A DNA stretch of 64,000 bases from Nannobrachium achirus (GCA_963921795.1 OY997658.1:51107462-51171461), one strand, 5' to 3'. Numbered from the stretch's first letter, positions 36,051 through 49,310 are shown. Numbers and translations are program-made. The notes: a model not told the origin generated them from the sequence alone.

Positions 36051-37497
36051 GAGCAGAGCATCACTTAAAAATGCAGGACTTTAATTAATTGAGAATGTAA
36101 TGGAGATAGATAGATAGCGACAGCGGCTGACGCAGCTCCATAGTCGGTGTGTCCAGCGTTGCCACGGATTAGGTATAATTGCCACGGCATAGGAATCATT
36201 GCCGCGGCTGTTGTCGGCAGGTGTGCATTCGCTGTCCCTCGGACATTGATCCAAAAAAGAAGGTCATATTTGAATTCGCCATAAAAAAAATACATACAAT
36301 AGACGTCCAAAAGGACGCGAGCAGCACTTTTGCGTCCAGCGGCCAGCCGTTCCAGAAAAATGCGTCCCACATGCTCTTTCCCACAGCCTCGTCCCGCGTC
36401 CTACAAGTGAGTCCCACGGCCTTGTCCCCCGTCCCACGTCCCATTTCCGCGTCCCGCGTCCTACAAGTGAGTCCCACGGCCTTGTCCCCCGTCCCACGTC
36501 CCATTTCCGCGTCCCGCGTCTGACACCTGGCAGCGTCCATGTACGAGGACGACGAGGGCGGGGACGCGAGCGGCCAGCCGTTCCAGAAAAACGCGTCCTA
36601 CGTCCTCGGTCCCACGTCCTCGTCCCACGTCCTCGTCCCACGGCCTCGTCCCACGGCCTCGTCCCACGGTCGCGTCCCGCGTCCCACGAGTGAGTCCCAT
36701 GGCCGCGTCCCGCGTCCATGGACGCGTCCATGGACGTGGACGCGGCGGCCAACGGCGCTTGCTGGAACAGGGGTGCTAGAAATTAAATGTCCATTCAAGT
36801 ATATGGAGGGATTAGAGGGATCAGAGTCTGACACATCCTTTTGCCTCGACAAAAACTATGATCTGCGACCAACCCACCCATATTATGCACAGATTCAACT
36901 GGAGATGTATGTTTGTGAAATGAACATGTGCGATTTCATGGTCTGGACCAAAACAGAGAGTGTTATTTGCCGGCTACAGAGAGATGAAGCCTTTCTGCAA
37001 CAGACAATTCCCAGGGCTGAAGTCTTCTTCACGGAGCACCTCCTTCCAGAACTTCTCTGCCGCTGCAAAGACCCTGATTTGGCTGAAGAGATATCATGTC
37101 TGCACTGCAAAAAGCCTAGCTTTGGCAAAATGATCAAGTGCACACAATGCTGCCAGTGCACTTCCACTATGTATGTGTGAACATTACCAGAAAGTCCAAA
37201 GAATGGAAGTGTGAATATTGCAAATAGATCCAGATAAGTACTCTAGCAGTGATAAACATTGTAGATAATACAAAGACACTGGATCTAACATGTCAGTTCA
37301 TACAAACTGAGAAGACAGCCAGCACACAAAATATCACATTTTCAAATTTTATTTACCTCCGTTTAATGACATTGTTGAGCTTTAAATTGTTGAAATCATC
37401 TGGAGTGTTATATTAAGTTGTAAAAAATAAAATAAAAACTGGAGTACTCTGAATTTATATTATTACAGGACCAATACAGGCCTGGGGAAATCTAGTG

Positions 37498-37944
37498 CAG
37501 GGGTCTTCAACACTTACAGTCCAAGGACCCCTTAGGTGTGAGAGAGATGAAGCAGGGACCCCCACAACATTTTTATAGATTCCATATAGTTTCATCGTTT
37601 GACAGCACAATCATCAGTGTATTTTGGATTCATGTCAGTTTGTGTTTTCAGATATTTAACCGCCGTCAATACTTAATAAACTTGACCTTTCGCTCTGTAC
37701 TTAGTCTGCTCTTTTTCCCCTCTAGGCTACTCCAAACCTCTTTGCTGAAAATAGCAGATCTACAGGTTCGTTGTGAGCTTGTAGATCTGCCATTAAGTTC
37801 TCAGAATATATTATGGACGCTAGGGTTCAAGTGGTTGATATAAAAAAAAGAGAAAAAAGTTTCTATCACTCCGAGATTTGGAGGACCCCTGTAGTAACTC
37901 TGAGGACCCCCTAGGGATCCCGGACCCTCTGTTGAAGAGCCCTG
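37498..37944. mobile_element. hAT-type MITE between the two transposon genes
   Basis: The same family as 1319-1740 in inverted orientation: CAGGGGTCTTCAAC on the left and GTTGAAGAGCCCTG on the right. The flanks ATCTAGTG and ATCTGATG match at six of eight. A hairpin copy is inside (37744-37790), and TTCAAGTGGTT follows it at about 37827, as in the other copy. Confidence 0.85.
37744..37790. repeat. Recurrent palindromic hairpin, copy 7
   Basis: GCTGAAAATAGCAGATCTAC pairs with GTAGATCTGCCATTAAG at the outer edge; the centre has decayed on the left (AGGTTCG against GTGAGCTT). Confidence 0.8.
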
Positions 37945-38010
37945 ATCTGATGTGTTCCATGTTCGTTTCATCCTATAACAAAGGGCAAAAAAAAAGCAAA
38001 CACAAAAAGA

Positions 38011-40578
38011 TTATCGGCGGGCAACCACACTCTTCCTAAGGTTGGTGAGAGCAGCACATATGGTTACAATATCATCCAGCATATCTATCTGACTGATGGG
38101 TATAACAGTCTCAAGTATCTGAAAGAGTTTAAGCTGACCTATAACTCGTTCCACATGTATGCAGACTCTTGATAACTGCCGTGAAGTGTCAACACAAGAA
38201 CCGGGCAACTGAGATTTTCCCTTAGTGAAACTTGGGATTCTTAATGTTGCTCCTACACTGGCCAATTCCTCTCTAACAAGAAAACCTCTGTCAGCAAGGA
38301 CCTCATCCCCATAATCAAGTTTTCTCAAAAAGTTGGAATCTAAAGTTATGAACTTGTCAGAGGCACGACCACCCCACCCATCCGACAAAAAAGATATAGC
38401 TCCTGCTGGTGTTATTCCAATTAAATATTTGATTGTGTTTTGATGCTTATAATTTGACCAGGTTTCAGCCCTTGCTTTGAGATTGTATGTTCTTTCAATA
38501 AGAATTTCAGTACAGTCTACAATACAACGGCACTTTTTAAATTTAGGTTTAAAACTCTTTGGCATGTTTGCCCTAATTGCATCTCTACTAGGCCATATTA
38601 TCAAGGGCTTCAATATTGCAGACAACATGGGTATCCACACTCTTAAGATTTTTGATACAGTTGAAAATGAAAGCCCAAATCTGTAGGCAAGGTCTCTGTT
38701 GGTCAGTCCGAGTTTACATTTCATTAGGACCAAAAGAAGGTTGTTCTCCCAGCTTAACCCTCCCTTAGGCACTAGTGCGCTACTTTGTACAATAGTCAAC
38801 AGCCAAGTGAAAACCTGCACTACCTGTATACCAGTAAAAAAGTTCACCTTAAAGTTACTGTCTTTTATAGAATCAAACCCAAATTTAGACTGTTGTAGCT
38901 GCTCCTTCAGTTTTCGATTTTCTTCCTTTGTGGCATCCAGTTCTGTCTTCAGAGCTTGCCAGTCTTGACGGAGCTGGTTGTACTGCAGGTTCAGTTGGTC
39001 CATCTCTTTTCGGAGCATAAACACCCTGTCATCTACAACATAAAACACATTTGCAACACATCACAAGAACAGACATGCACAAAACTCTCTCACAAACAGA
39101 ATATCTACAACATCTACCATGTCTACAAAACAATTACTCACCCACCAACCAACTCAAGTAAATAGTTATGGCCTGCCTTGCACATTCGTACCTTCAGGGG
39201 ATTCATGAGGCTCTGTCTCCATTTGGCCTGTGGGTCTGGTAGTAACAGGAGCTGTATTCTCATCCAGTCTTCTAAGAGGTCTGGTAACAGTATTCTCATC
39301 CAGTCTTCTAAGAGGAGGTCTAGTAGTAACAGGAGCTGTATTCTCAATCTCATCCAGTCTTCTAAAAGGTCTGGTAGTAGGAGCTGTATTCTCATCCAGT
39401 CTTCTAAAAGGTCCCTTGTTTTCATCCCGTCTTCTTTTTCTTTCATATCTAGACAATTAAAAACAGTATGGTCAGGTTACTATAATTAGCAACATATTAA
39501 ATAACACAATAAAAATAAAAATAAACGTATTTGTTTAAATACATACTAAACAACCAACAAAGGGCAATGGCAGATTACAATATTACAATTGATGAATGAA
39601 TGAATGGTCAGTTAAAACTGTTACAATATACAGTACATGACACTGACCGTGCAACTTTTGCTGTGCTGTTATAATCCATGGACGGTGCTCCTGATGAAGA
39701 GAGAGAGAGGAAAGATTACAATGGCTAACTGGCCTTTTTCACAGCAACAATATACACTTAATTTACATTGGCATCAATGATTGCATCATTCACACAGTTA
39801 TTACAATAATACTAATTACATTAGCCTACATTAAGATCAGAAGAGTCTGTGCATCATGTTGGCTCACTGGAAAGGCTCAGACTGACAGACCCTCCAACTA
39901 CTTTCACGTCAATGAGACATGAGCTTGAAGGCTATTTTGAACATTTTAAAAACTAGTAGCTCAGCCTGCACACTGGTTAATGTTATCCACAGATTAAGAA
40001 CTTTGATTGTGCAATTCATGTCACAGTAGCTGATGAAGACACTCGTCTGTATACTTAGAAGTAGCACTGAAACATGACGGTCGTATGACAAAAGCAACCC
40101 TTGTATTTCAGGGCTATTTCTTCAGGCTATCAATTCAATTCAAATGAGCTTTATTTGCATGAGAAAACATAAGTTTACATTACCCAGGCAAGTTTCAAAA
40201 ATAAAATAAAAACAGTTGAAAATGGAGAACATACAGGAGGGCGTACAGCATTGTGTTAAACAGAGCTATGTGGTATCACCAACTGAACAAACCTATGCTG
40301 TATTTAATATGTCAGAGCAAAGAATCACGCACAGTGTCAACTTTTATATTGCATGCTTAGCCAAGATATCAGAAAAACACATACCAGATATGAAGTGGGC
40401 GCTGCACAAACACGCTTCACCTTTGGGACCACTGGAACCCCAATCCGCCCTTTTAATGGCCCGTAGCCATAATACTCTTCGGTTTTTATGAAATGGGTGA
40501 GAACCCCCTCGGAATATAAAACATTTTCCACCCATTCTCTGATTTATTGGCACAATTGACAGCACAACTTGCGGTCAT
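38011..40578 (-). pseudogene. THAP-DDE transposase of an ISL2EU/Harbinger-type transposon (frameshift in exon 1)
   Basis: Four exons on the minus strand: 40578-40385, 39690-39648, 39448-39192 and 39032-38011, all with GT/AG borders and matching phase once one extra base is allowed in exon 1; the protein would be 504 residues. Exon 1 encodes a THAP zinc finger (start MTASCAVNC; later LWLRAIKRADW and CSAHFISG), but a G run on this strand (40504-40508) has one base too many. Exon 3 encodes four RRLDE(N) repeats. Exon 4 starts with a Leu/Glu/Lys-rich coiled coil (about 171-212), then an HTH-like region (LTNRDLAYRFGLSFSTVSKI) and a DDE_Tnp_4 nuclease with Asp337 (IVDCTE), Asp412 (LADRGF) and Glu459 (HVERVIG). 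It would cut and join transposon ends in the nucleus. Exon 4 is intact. It faces the YqaJ gene tail to tail. Confidence 0.9.
39225..39425 (-). repeat. Coding minisatellite in transposase exon 3
   Basis: Four imperfect repeats whose translation carries RRLDE(N), joined by TAPVTTRP-like linkers. The unit is roughly 33-57 bp and variable, suggesting slippage. Confidence 0.8.
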
Positions 40579-40739
40579 GTTTGTTTTGTAGCGAAAGCAT
40601 CCGATCCGAGTCCTGTCCAAGACAATGCAGCATGCAGACTGTTTACTTCCGGTAGCTTTCTACCCTGGACATGCGCAGTGACCGCAGTCTGTGCGTGATG
40701 ACGTTTGTGATGATGTTGCACGGAAACCCGTCTATAACT

Positions 40740-41300
40740 CCACCGATCAGTTTCAAACTTTGTAAGCACACTCCCTAGAGGCCAAGGAAAAACCTTTGCC
40801 CTTCATTTTTCATATCTGCCTTTTATAGCGCCATGGAGGCCGACCTATGTAAAACACAATTTTTCCTATTATTCCTTGAGATTTTATCCAAAAATCATGC
40901 AAATCAGTACACAGTATCTCTATAGTCATGTGATCAAGTCCGATCCGTCTGATGTTTCATATTCCATCCTAATTGGCTAATATTGGCTTCCAAAGTTTGC
41001 AGGATTGCTCCGTTTTTGAACAAAATGCCTCAAATCATCAACAAAGCTTGCGATTAGCGTGAAATTTGTCACACATATTCCCACTAGGTCAAGGAACAAA
41101 TGCTACCTTTTTCGCATTGGCCTGTTATAGCGCCACCAGCAGGTAGCAAAACACATTTTTGGAACACAATGCCTCATATCATCCATGCAGTGTCCGACTG
41201 CCATGAAAGGTCTAAGATTGGCGAAGAACACATGCCACCCTTTTTACATTGGCCTATTATAACACCACCAGGACGCCTGGCCTGGTGGAGACCTGTGCTC
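40740..41300. repeat. Dispersed repeat related to the 28909 fold-back interior
   Basis: Phrases such as TATAGCGCCA, AAAATCATGCAAATC and CAGTACACAGTATCTCTATA match the 120-bp tandem unit at 29120-29450. Here the unit is longer and interleaved with ATCATCAACAAAGC-type text. There is no coding potential. Confidence 0.6.
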
Positions 41301-41970
41301 GGAAGAGCACTGCTTCTAGTTAACGTTTGCCTTAGTATTTATTTCTCAGCATTGCTCTACTTTTTGTATTTTTGGCCAGTCTTATTATTGCTACAGTACG
41401 TGAGTTCACTGTAATGTGAGTGCACTGCCGATGGGAGCTGTTTGGAAGAAATAAAAACCTTAAAGACCATCTCTGGACTGTTTTGGAGCTTTAGCCGCTC
41501 GGGCAACTTTACAGTATCGTCCTCTGGTGACTAGAGGAAAGGTCACCAAAATCAGAAGAGGATACTGTAGCTTCTGGGGTTCATGAGGGTACACGTGCTG
41601 TCATGGCCAGAACTAAGGCAGGTAGTTACTGTAGTTCACAACGTAAGTTGTTTGGGACCAAATTGGTGGATGAACAATACCAAGATCCTAGTCTTGCATA
41701 TTAGCCATTTAGCCGGACATATCGGAGATCTCGACCTATACCAATACGCCTGGCAATCTACATTCATTGTTGAAAAACGAGAAAACTGATGCTAACAAAC
41801 CTGCACACACTACTTTGAAAGCCAACCCAGATACTGTAGGACACGAAGGACTGACCGCTTGATCTTTGCATAGGTTATGCAATGCTGTTATTTTTCCAGT
41901 CAGTTCGAGCCCCTATTGGATTTCAGTCGTGTAAAGTAAGTACAGTACACTTTCTCAAGTACTGTACTTA

Positions 41971-42411
41971 AAGAGGTGGTGCCATGATTCCCCCCCCCCC
42001 CCCCCCCCTCTAAAACATGATTATCAGGTATTATGATTATACTAGGAGGAAGATTTACTCCAAAAAAGTATACAGAAAGAGTAAAAATTGGATTTTTTAT
42101 GTGGCCACACCCCCAGTTCATTAAGTATGCATGGATGTCATGGTGGGTTGTGACCCAGCTGAAGTTAGCCACACCCCACAGTGTTGGGTGAATGGTAATT
42201 AGGGGAGGAGTTGATTCTGTGATGTAAAAGTATCTGTGTTTTTTAACTGACACTTTTGACCACAAGGTGGCAGCCTCCAAGAGAAAACAAACAAATACCA
42301 AGAGAATACATAATTGCTCATAAAAACCACACCAGGGGGTCCAATGATGTACTTTCAACCTCCTAGACACATGAAAAACAGAAAAAGTACAAAACTATGG
42401 CACCACCTCTT
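41971..42411. mobile_element. TA-flanked MITE, 441 bp, copy B
   Basis: Ends AAGAGGTGGTGCCATGA and TATGGCACCACCTCTT are near-perfect inverted repeats, with TA on both sides (41969-41970 and 42412-42413). It is a full-length partner of 14725-15160 and contains a run of about 18 C at 41991-42008. It sits inside an older repeat of the AAGTACTT type (41930-42850), which resumes after it. Confidence 0.9.
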
Positions 42412-43280
42412 TACAATTTGAGGTATCTTTACTTTACTGGAGTATTTCCAATTATCAATACTTTTACTTCTACTCCACTACATCTGAAAAGGCAAATATT
42501 GTACTTTAACTCCACTACAATTATTTGAAAAATTATAGTACCTGAAATTTTTAAATAATTATAGTGGAGTAAAACATAACTATACTTTACTTTGCAGATA
42601 CACATTGTTATATTATATAACATGCATTAACCACTTTGGCCCTATTTTGTACCTACTGTAGGCCATTTGATCTGAAATTTTTGTAATTTTTTTGTAATTT
42701 CACTTTTGGTTCTTTAAGTATATTCTGCCAATACGTTTACTCAAGTAACATTTTGAACACAAGCCTTACTTATAATAGAGTATTCTTCTATTGTGGTATT
42801 GCTACTTTTACTTTAGTAGAATATCTGAGCACTTCTTCCACTGCTGCTGAATTAAGATAGCACACAATGCATTGTTATAGGCAAAGAGCTCCAATACTCT
42901 GGCTAGGCGAGACTACCGACATCCTTAGGGAGAGTCAAGCTGCTATGTGGCTAAAAACAGATCTTTCCTCTACTATTGATGTGGATAAAGTAATGCAAGC
43001 CTCTCTGGTCCCTTTGTTGTTGTTTTTCAGGAAACAATTAAGCTTTGTCTCCACCACAGCAGGCAAACAGCAAATTTTTGTTTGCAACTGTAAATAATAC
43101 CCACTGTGATAAAACGGTGGATGGTTAATCTGAGTTCCCAGAAGTTCTCGCCAGCTCTCATGATTACGTAGTGTCAGATAATATTCTATATTAACTACTC
43201 TCCCTCTGCCAACCTGTTCCTTTTTCCTCCATCAGACCAGGGGGAGGCAGTATAGAGACCAGGATCACTGCACTGAATGT
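42412..43280. other. Repeat remnant and gene-free DNA
   Basis: 42412-42850 is the right part of a 4451-type element, ending CTTCTTCCACTGCTG. TTAACCACTTTGGCCC lies at about 42630. The rest of the interval shows nothing I can name. Confidence 0.5.
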
Positions 43281-43284
43281 TTTT

Positions 43285-43475
43285 TTGTGAGGGTACCTAC
43301 CCTAGGGGACACGGGGAGAACATGCAAACTCCGCACAGAAAGGACCTTTCGCCAAGTACTGATGACGCGGAAGAGAGAACACGCCCCCCAAGCACCCACA
43401 GCGTCCTCTGCAGGAATCGAATCTGGGACCTTCTAGCTGTGAGGCAACTGCACCACCGTTCCCCTCAATATATCG
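43285..43475. repeat. Dispersed LINE/SINE-tail repeat, copy A
   Basis: GGGGAGAACATGCAAACTCC through GGACCTTCTAGCTGTGAGGC is a phrase block very common in fish genomes. A longer copy in the same orientation is at 62278-62465, there preceded by GTGAGGGTAATCTACCCTAG. Confidence 0.75.
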
Positions 43476-43861
43476 AATTCTAACCCAGCCATGCAACGGA
43501 GGAATCAACAGTACAGAGTCCTGTATGTTCTGTGTGGGCTTTGGAAAAGTGACTATAAAAGTTTAATTTGCTTCGCATTGCTTTCATTCCTGCCCTTCTG
43601 TCCCTCAATAGCTGGCCTTTCCCTCTCTGTGCCGCCCACTCGGCGACCGCGATTGTATCAAAGTGTGTTCTTTGAGCACCCTTTCAGCCTCTAACTGCCC
43701 CAACATTCCTTTGGCGACGTGGCAACGTGATGACCTGTCTGTCACACACACACACACACCCACTGAGTCCCCTGTGTTCCTATACACAGACCTGCGACAA
43801 AGGATTAAAAGAAAAAGATAGCCCCTGCTGATGTATCACACACTTTAAGGTTGGGTTATTT

Positions 43862-43912
43862 CACACCAAAAGGAGGTTGCGTGTACGCATTGTGAAGAGC
43901 CGCCTTTTGGTG
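43862..43912. repeat. Short inverted repeat
   Basis: CACACCAAAAGGAGG on the left and CCGCCTTTTGGTGTAG on the right can form a stem around GTACGCATTGTGAAGAG. No family link was seen. Confidence 0.5.
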
Positions 43913-44549
43913 TAGTTTATTATTCCTTTTTAGAGATAGCATCTTTTGCTCCTCGTCTGCTCAAGTGTTTTCATGGCTGCAGATAAAGAGGTGTGCTAGC
44001 AGCGAGTGGTGCGGTGTAGTGGGACCGCCTTTGCTCGTTGTGTGCTTGCCCCCCCCCCTATCTATTCAAAAGGCCAGTCTTAAGGCCAGTCTTATAATGC
44101 TGGATGCCCTGCGGGCAAAACCATTCATCCTGGGCGGAGGGGAAAAGAATGAGCTCTTTGTGGTTCTTGTGCCGGATGGAATACGTTTTCTTGGAGTTGG
44201 ACTTCAGGAGGAGAGAGAATGGAGCTAATGTTAAGGAGTGTGCTTCCTGAATGTGAATGGGGTTGCAGGGGCAGAGGAGGGACCCTCAGCATTTTCATTA
44301 CACATCTCTTTAATCACAAATGAGCTCTACAGCATATTATAATTTGATGTATACGTCAAATAGTGAATATAGCTGGCTATCGACTATCTTATATATTTTC
44401 CAAATAGTTGACATTCATTGCATTTTTTGTTTGTTTAAATGTTGTTGTTTTTGATACAGTATTGCCTACAGTACTATAATGACATGCCCAAAATAGGGTC
44501 TCAAGGTGGAATAAGAACCGATTCATGTTAAAGGTGCATATATTACATT

Positions 44550-44658
<109 letters not shown>

Positions 44659-45674
44659 TCAGCCGTGGGGGGGGTCCCCAGTTCAAATATGATTATTTTG
44701 GGGGGTCTCTGCCGGAAATGTTTGGAAAAGTCCTTCAGTTGTCACTTCACTGTCCTTTCCCCCCCCCCCCCCCCGTACTTGTAAGGGAAAAAACACAGTT
44801 CTACAGTCAAATTTGCAATTGTGAGAAAGAATTACTTAATTTTAATCAGTGGCAGAAATGGGCTTCCACTTCATATTCTGTCTATAACAGTGGTTTTAAA
44901 CCAGTGGTCCTTATACTGTAGATCTTTAACTCTTGAGAGTGTTGTAGATCTTCTATTTTCGGCATGCAGTGAAGTGAAAATCGTCCAGGAGTTCATTATT
45001 TAGTGCTCCAAAAGCCAGCGCTCTGAGCGTTTTATCTGTGCGACAGCGATGGCGACCTGAGTAGTGTTCGAAAGTTGCTTTTGAGTTCATTACTGTAGTC
45101 CACTACATCTGGATCCCTCATATACAATAGGGAGTAGGGGACGAGTTTCTGATTTCGGACACAGCCATGCATGGTCATACACACAAAGCCACGTAATGGA
45201 GTGGTTAGCACAGCTCAAAAATACTTTAGTCCAGATTCTTGATGAATGAATATGAGTCGCTATTTTGAATTTTCAATAAGTATTATCTGTAGTTAAGCAC
45301 GGAGCAAAAGAGACAATCAGAGCAAGTGAACTTTCCCTACAATTCAATATAACATGTCATATCCAAACGAGAATAACTTCTGTCTTTGTGCATATTGGTA
45401 CAGTACTTCCATCTCTATTCTATGTTTGAATTATGAAGTCTCTCTGTAGTAAATATTACCCTTAGCCCCCCAACACCCCATCCTCTCCAACTATATCCAG
45501 ACAAATAACTGCTTTAGAGAGGAGGGGGACATCATGACTTTAAATGTTGGCCATAAAGAACCGATGTTAAAGGAATGTGAATGTAAGAAATGGGCGGTAT
45601 AGCAGGCGAGAAAAAGAGTCATCGGGGGACATCGAAGAAGAGCTGGAAATGAAAAGATCTAAAGCACTCAGCAG

Positions 45675-45692
45675 AGAGAGAGAGTGAGGTAT

Positions 45693-45759
<67 letters not shown>

Positions 45760-45792
45760 GACAGACAGAGAGAGAGAGAGAGAGAGAGAGAG
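45675..45792. repeat. (GA)n microsatellite
   Basis: A long AG/GA run with AGATAGAGAGACAGACAG interruptions. Confidence 0.95.
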
Positions 45793-45978
45793 GGTGGGAA
45801 AGATGGTGATTTTCTTGGATGCTGAGATGAGGGAAGAAAATTAATGAAGGCGGAGGGAGGGGGGTATGGTAGGATGGATGGCCTTGCACGCCTTCTCTTG
45901 AGTCGTCTGGCTTTCAAATTGGCCGCTGGTCTGGATTGAATGATACCCACCTGACATTTATTGGAGCCGTGGGGCTCG

Positions 45979-46983
45979 GGGTAAACTGTCAGCCAGCAAG
46001 CTGTGAGGAAGAGGTGAGAAAAAGAGAAAGGGGAGGAAGGGTTTAACGCTTGCAGGCCCGATTCTAAAAATGTCTTCGAAATCCTAACATTTTTCAGAGA
46101 AAACATGCTCAAAACATTTTCATGTCAAGGACCCCCAAAATGTTATGTATTTGGCCACCGACCCCAGACTCCCATCTCAAAATGTTTTGTTCCTGGGACC
46201 ATCAGAGGGAAAGATTTAAGTTAAAATGTTTGCTTTAAAAATATATGTCTATTCAAAGATTTGCACAAATTTATATAGCATGAATATACAGTAGCGCTTT
46301 TATCCAAAGCACTTTACATAGGTTGTTCATTACATTCATCCATTCACACACATTCATACACTGATGACAGAGGAAACCATGCAAGGCACCAACCTGCTCA
46401 TCGGGAGCAACTAGGGGTTCAGAGTCTTGCTCAAGGACACTTCGACACAAACTCTGGGGGAGCCAGGGATCGAACTGGGAACCTTGCGGTTCTCCATCTG
46501 GCCGCTCTACGGGCCACTCTAACCCTGAGCCACTGCCACCCCTAGTGAGCTTGTATATCTGCTATTTTGACTTAGCCAAAGTATAACATAATGGCCAAAG
46601 AGGTTAGAATCTAAAAGGACACCGATGCTTTCCCAGTCTTAAAAGCTTAAGCGAGCAGAAGAGGGAAGAGGACACGGGAGAGACAGAAAGAGGAAGACGG
46701 TAAAAGATGAGAGAGGTTAAAACACAGCAGAGAGGGAACCGTGATCTGAGTCAATGCGAGACCTCCGTCATCAGGATGACGGATCCGTTGATATCTATCA
46801 GCCGTCGGGGGTTGAGTGGGGGGTACGGGGGGAGTACAGGTGGAATCCTTTTATTAAGAAGGAGTAAGAAAGAGAGAAGTGGGCCGGATGGCCACATGTC
46901 ATCCATTTTGGCAGCTCCCCTCTGCTCCCGCCACCATCACTCACCTCGGTGAGCTCCTTAAAGCGCGGAACAAGTGACATTTA
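45979..46983. repeat. About 1.0 kb dispersed segment, copy B
   Basis: The partner of 24915-26115 in the same orientation. This copy keeps the SINE-like phrase CGAACTGGGAACCTTGCGGT that copy A lost. Its left edge, GGTAAACTGTCAGCC, is the exact point where the 18506 element ends in copy A. Confidence 0.85.
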
Positions 46984-47144
46984 TCTAGGAAGCCAGTGCA
47001 TTTGTCTCCAGGGTGCTGTGAGGTTACTTACTACGTTCTGAAGTAGAAGTGTGGTCACTGCAGTTAGAGTATCTGAGGAGCACATTCTTTTAGTTAGGTG
47101 GAATTTAGCATGGTGCCTGAGTGCTGGCACGATCGTTATAGCCT

Positions 47145-47807
47145 TTTTAAGGCAGGAACACACTGTACGATATGAAAGTGGTCGGGGACTCATCGGATCG
47201 TTAAAGTGTTTCACACTATAAAAGTGTCTTTCTTGAAATCGTCTGTCATAATATCGTTGTGGTTTTTACAACGCGATTGATCGCCGAGAAAGGATCAGAC
47301 ATGAAGCTCAGGGATTGGTCGGAAGGGAGGTTTTGGTGTGTGAGCTGCTGTGAGTTTGTGTGGGGAAAAAAGGAGAGAAAAGAGTCTCTGCCAAAGGTCA
47401 ACCAGTCGATCCTTCTTTTCCTGTGTCCATGTGTTATTGTGTTGTGCATTTTTGAGCGGTGGTGACACCGTCTCCTATAGATAGCTTTGTTAAAAAGGTC
47501 TTTGACTCTGAGGAAGACTAAACTTCGAAACGTCAGTCACCCTGTCACTACAATAAATGAACGTGCAGACCAGTTGAGTGCTCCATCTTTTTTCATCTGG
47601 GTAGTCATTTTTGAAGTGCCCAGGTAATAAGTCTTTTTGATATAGTTTGTCCTTGTTGAGCACCAACGAGTCCTACTACCAATCTGCTGGCTGAAGCGCG
47701 CAGACATCTCCTACTTAGATAGCTTTGTTACTATGTTACTATCTATGTATGTATGTTACTTTGTAGCCTCAGCTGCAATACCGCTGGTGACCAGTGGCGC
47801 TGTTGAG

Positions 47808-47861
<54 letters not shown>

Positions 47862-48465
47862 ACGCACCATGCTGTTATCGTCTTCACTGTTTGTATTGGT
47901 TTGAGGCAAAAACATGCATAAACAACATGCTACTGCGCAATAGAGGGAAACTAGGAAACAAAGGAAACAAGGAAATGCATTGCGATTCCGAGACAAGCTG
48001 GAGTAAAACACTTCTTTATTGAGAACACTTGGACCAAGAAGGGAAGCACCTTATATTTTGTATTTGTACATGTTTGGAGCAGTAAGAGGACCAAACGGCC
48101 TCACCGACGGTCCATTGCGGCCTGTCGTTATAACTCTTGTAGAGAAAGCGTCTTCAAAATAAAAGCTCTACAAGAGTTATAATTTATGGCTAGCTTCTCG
48201 CTGTGCTTATTGCAGCCCCGTCGGTGATAGAGCCAAATATCTAAGCTGACAGATATTCAGAAACACTCGGGAAGCTCTCGCCGAGCACCAGAATCGCGCA
48301 ATGATCTTGTCGCAGAGGCTTTCACACACAACAAGCAAAACCTCTGCGAGCAAAGCCCGATCTTGCGTCATATAGGTGGTTTTGTCGGCGAGTGCCAAAA
48401 AATGGTCGGCGACAGCTTAATCAGAGAAAATATCTTGCAGTGTGTACCAGACCTTAGTCAGCATG
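47145..48465. mobile_element. Possible inverted-repeat DNA element
   Basis: TTAAGGCAGGAACACACTGT at the left and, on the minus strand, CTAAGGTCTGGTACACACTG at the right look like diverged inverted ends. The text between has GATCG, TCGTC and CGGCGAC words typical of such fish elements, a block with CTTCGAAACGTCAG followed by AATAAATGAACG near 47525 (a common retroelement 3' end phrase), a (CA)n run (47812-47866) and a hairpin at 48130-48182. Confidence 0.45.
48130..48182. repeat. Perfect 17-bp-stem hairpin
   Basis: TTATAACTCTTGTAGAG pairs with CTCTACAAGAGTTATAA around a 19-base loop. It differs from the recurrent hairpin family. Confidence 0.85.
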
Positions 48466-48850
48466 CAACCAAATGTTGGATCCTCTTTCTTTTCAACTGG
48501 TGTTGTGTACATGTGGTATCGATCTAGCTGGAAGATGCAGAACAGTTTTAATTTTTTGTATGTAAAAGGTATTAAGGTGGGAAACCACTGTCCGTATGCA
48601 CTGCAAAACACTTTCAATACATTCAAATTTGCATTCTTTAGTTGTTTTTCTTCTTTACTAAGATTACAAACTACACCTACTGTATATACACCTGCCTGAT
48701 GTGAACCCTTCACCTCCTTCACTCCTTCCTCCTACAATACATATCTGACAGAGTCCCACACAAATTCCACACGCTTCCCAGTTGATTGTCGTAGTCTGCA
48801 TGTTTAAGCCCTGAATTTGGTCTCCCAATTCATCTCTTTACTTTGCCCTC

Positions 48851-49005
48851 AGACTTACCCCAAGAGGAGGTTTGTGGATGTAGTGAAAGAGGACATAAAG
48901 TTAGTTGTTGTGAGAGAGGAGGCAGAGGACAGACAGGGTGAGATGGAGGCAGATGATTCGCTGTGCCGACCCTTGAAGGGAACAGCTGAAAAGAAAATAA
49001 CTTTC
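48851..49005 (+). pseudogene. Non-LTR retrotransposon 3' coding remnant
   Basis: The translation begins YPKRRFVDVVKEDIKLVVV and, after a frameshift, VRWRQMIRCADP-stop. This Arg-rich DVVKEDM...VRWRQMIRCGDP tail is a recurrent C-terminal segment of reverse-transcriptase ORFs from non-LTR elements in animal genomes. It is only about 50 codons and is frameshifted, so it is a fossil; the clade cannot be fixed from it. Confidence 0.6.
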
Positions 49006-49227
49006 CGCTGTTTTGAATGGAAATTAAAGATTGTTTTACCTTTTTTTTTTAACTTTATGTACTGTATATATATGTGACAGGAAGTTGAAGGCAGAGCTGG
49101 ATAACAGCAACACAGGTCCCCATACTGTAGCTGGACCTGAACTGGTGATGGTGTGGCTCAGAAAGCCCATTAGTCACAAAGCTCATTAGTCAGAATCTGG
49201 TGAAGTTAACCTGCTGAAAATACTATG

Positions 49228-49310
49228 CCTAAACCTAAACCTAACCCTAACCCTAACCTCAGTAAAACTATCCCTAAACCTAACCCAAACCCTAACTAAC
49301 CCTGACTAAT
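49228..49310. repeat. Telomere-like CCTAAC repeat, site 1
   Basis: Degenerate CCTAAA/CCTAAC units with two exact CCCTAA repeats, split by CTCAGTAAAACTATCC. The same arrangement is at 51301-51382. Confidence 0.8.

Noticed and set aside
49228-49310. Internal telomere or chromosome-fusion point
   Set aside because: The CCTAAC runs are short, degenerate and share a divider with 51300-51383, so they belong to a dispersed repeat.
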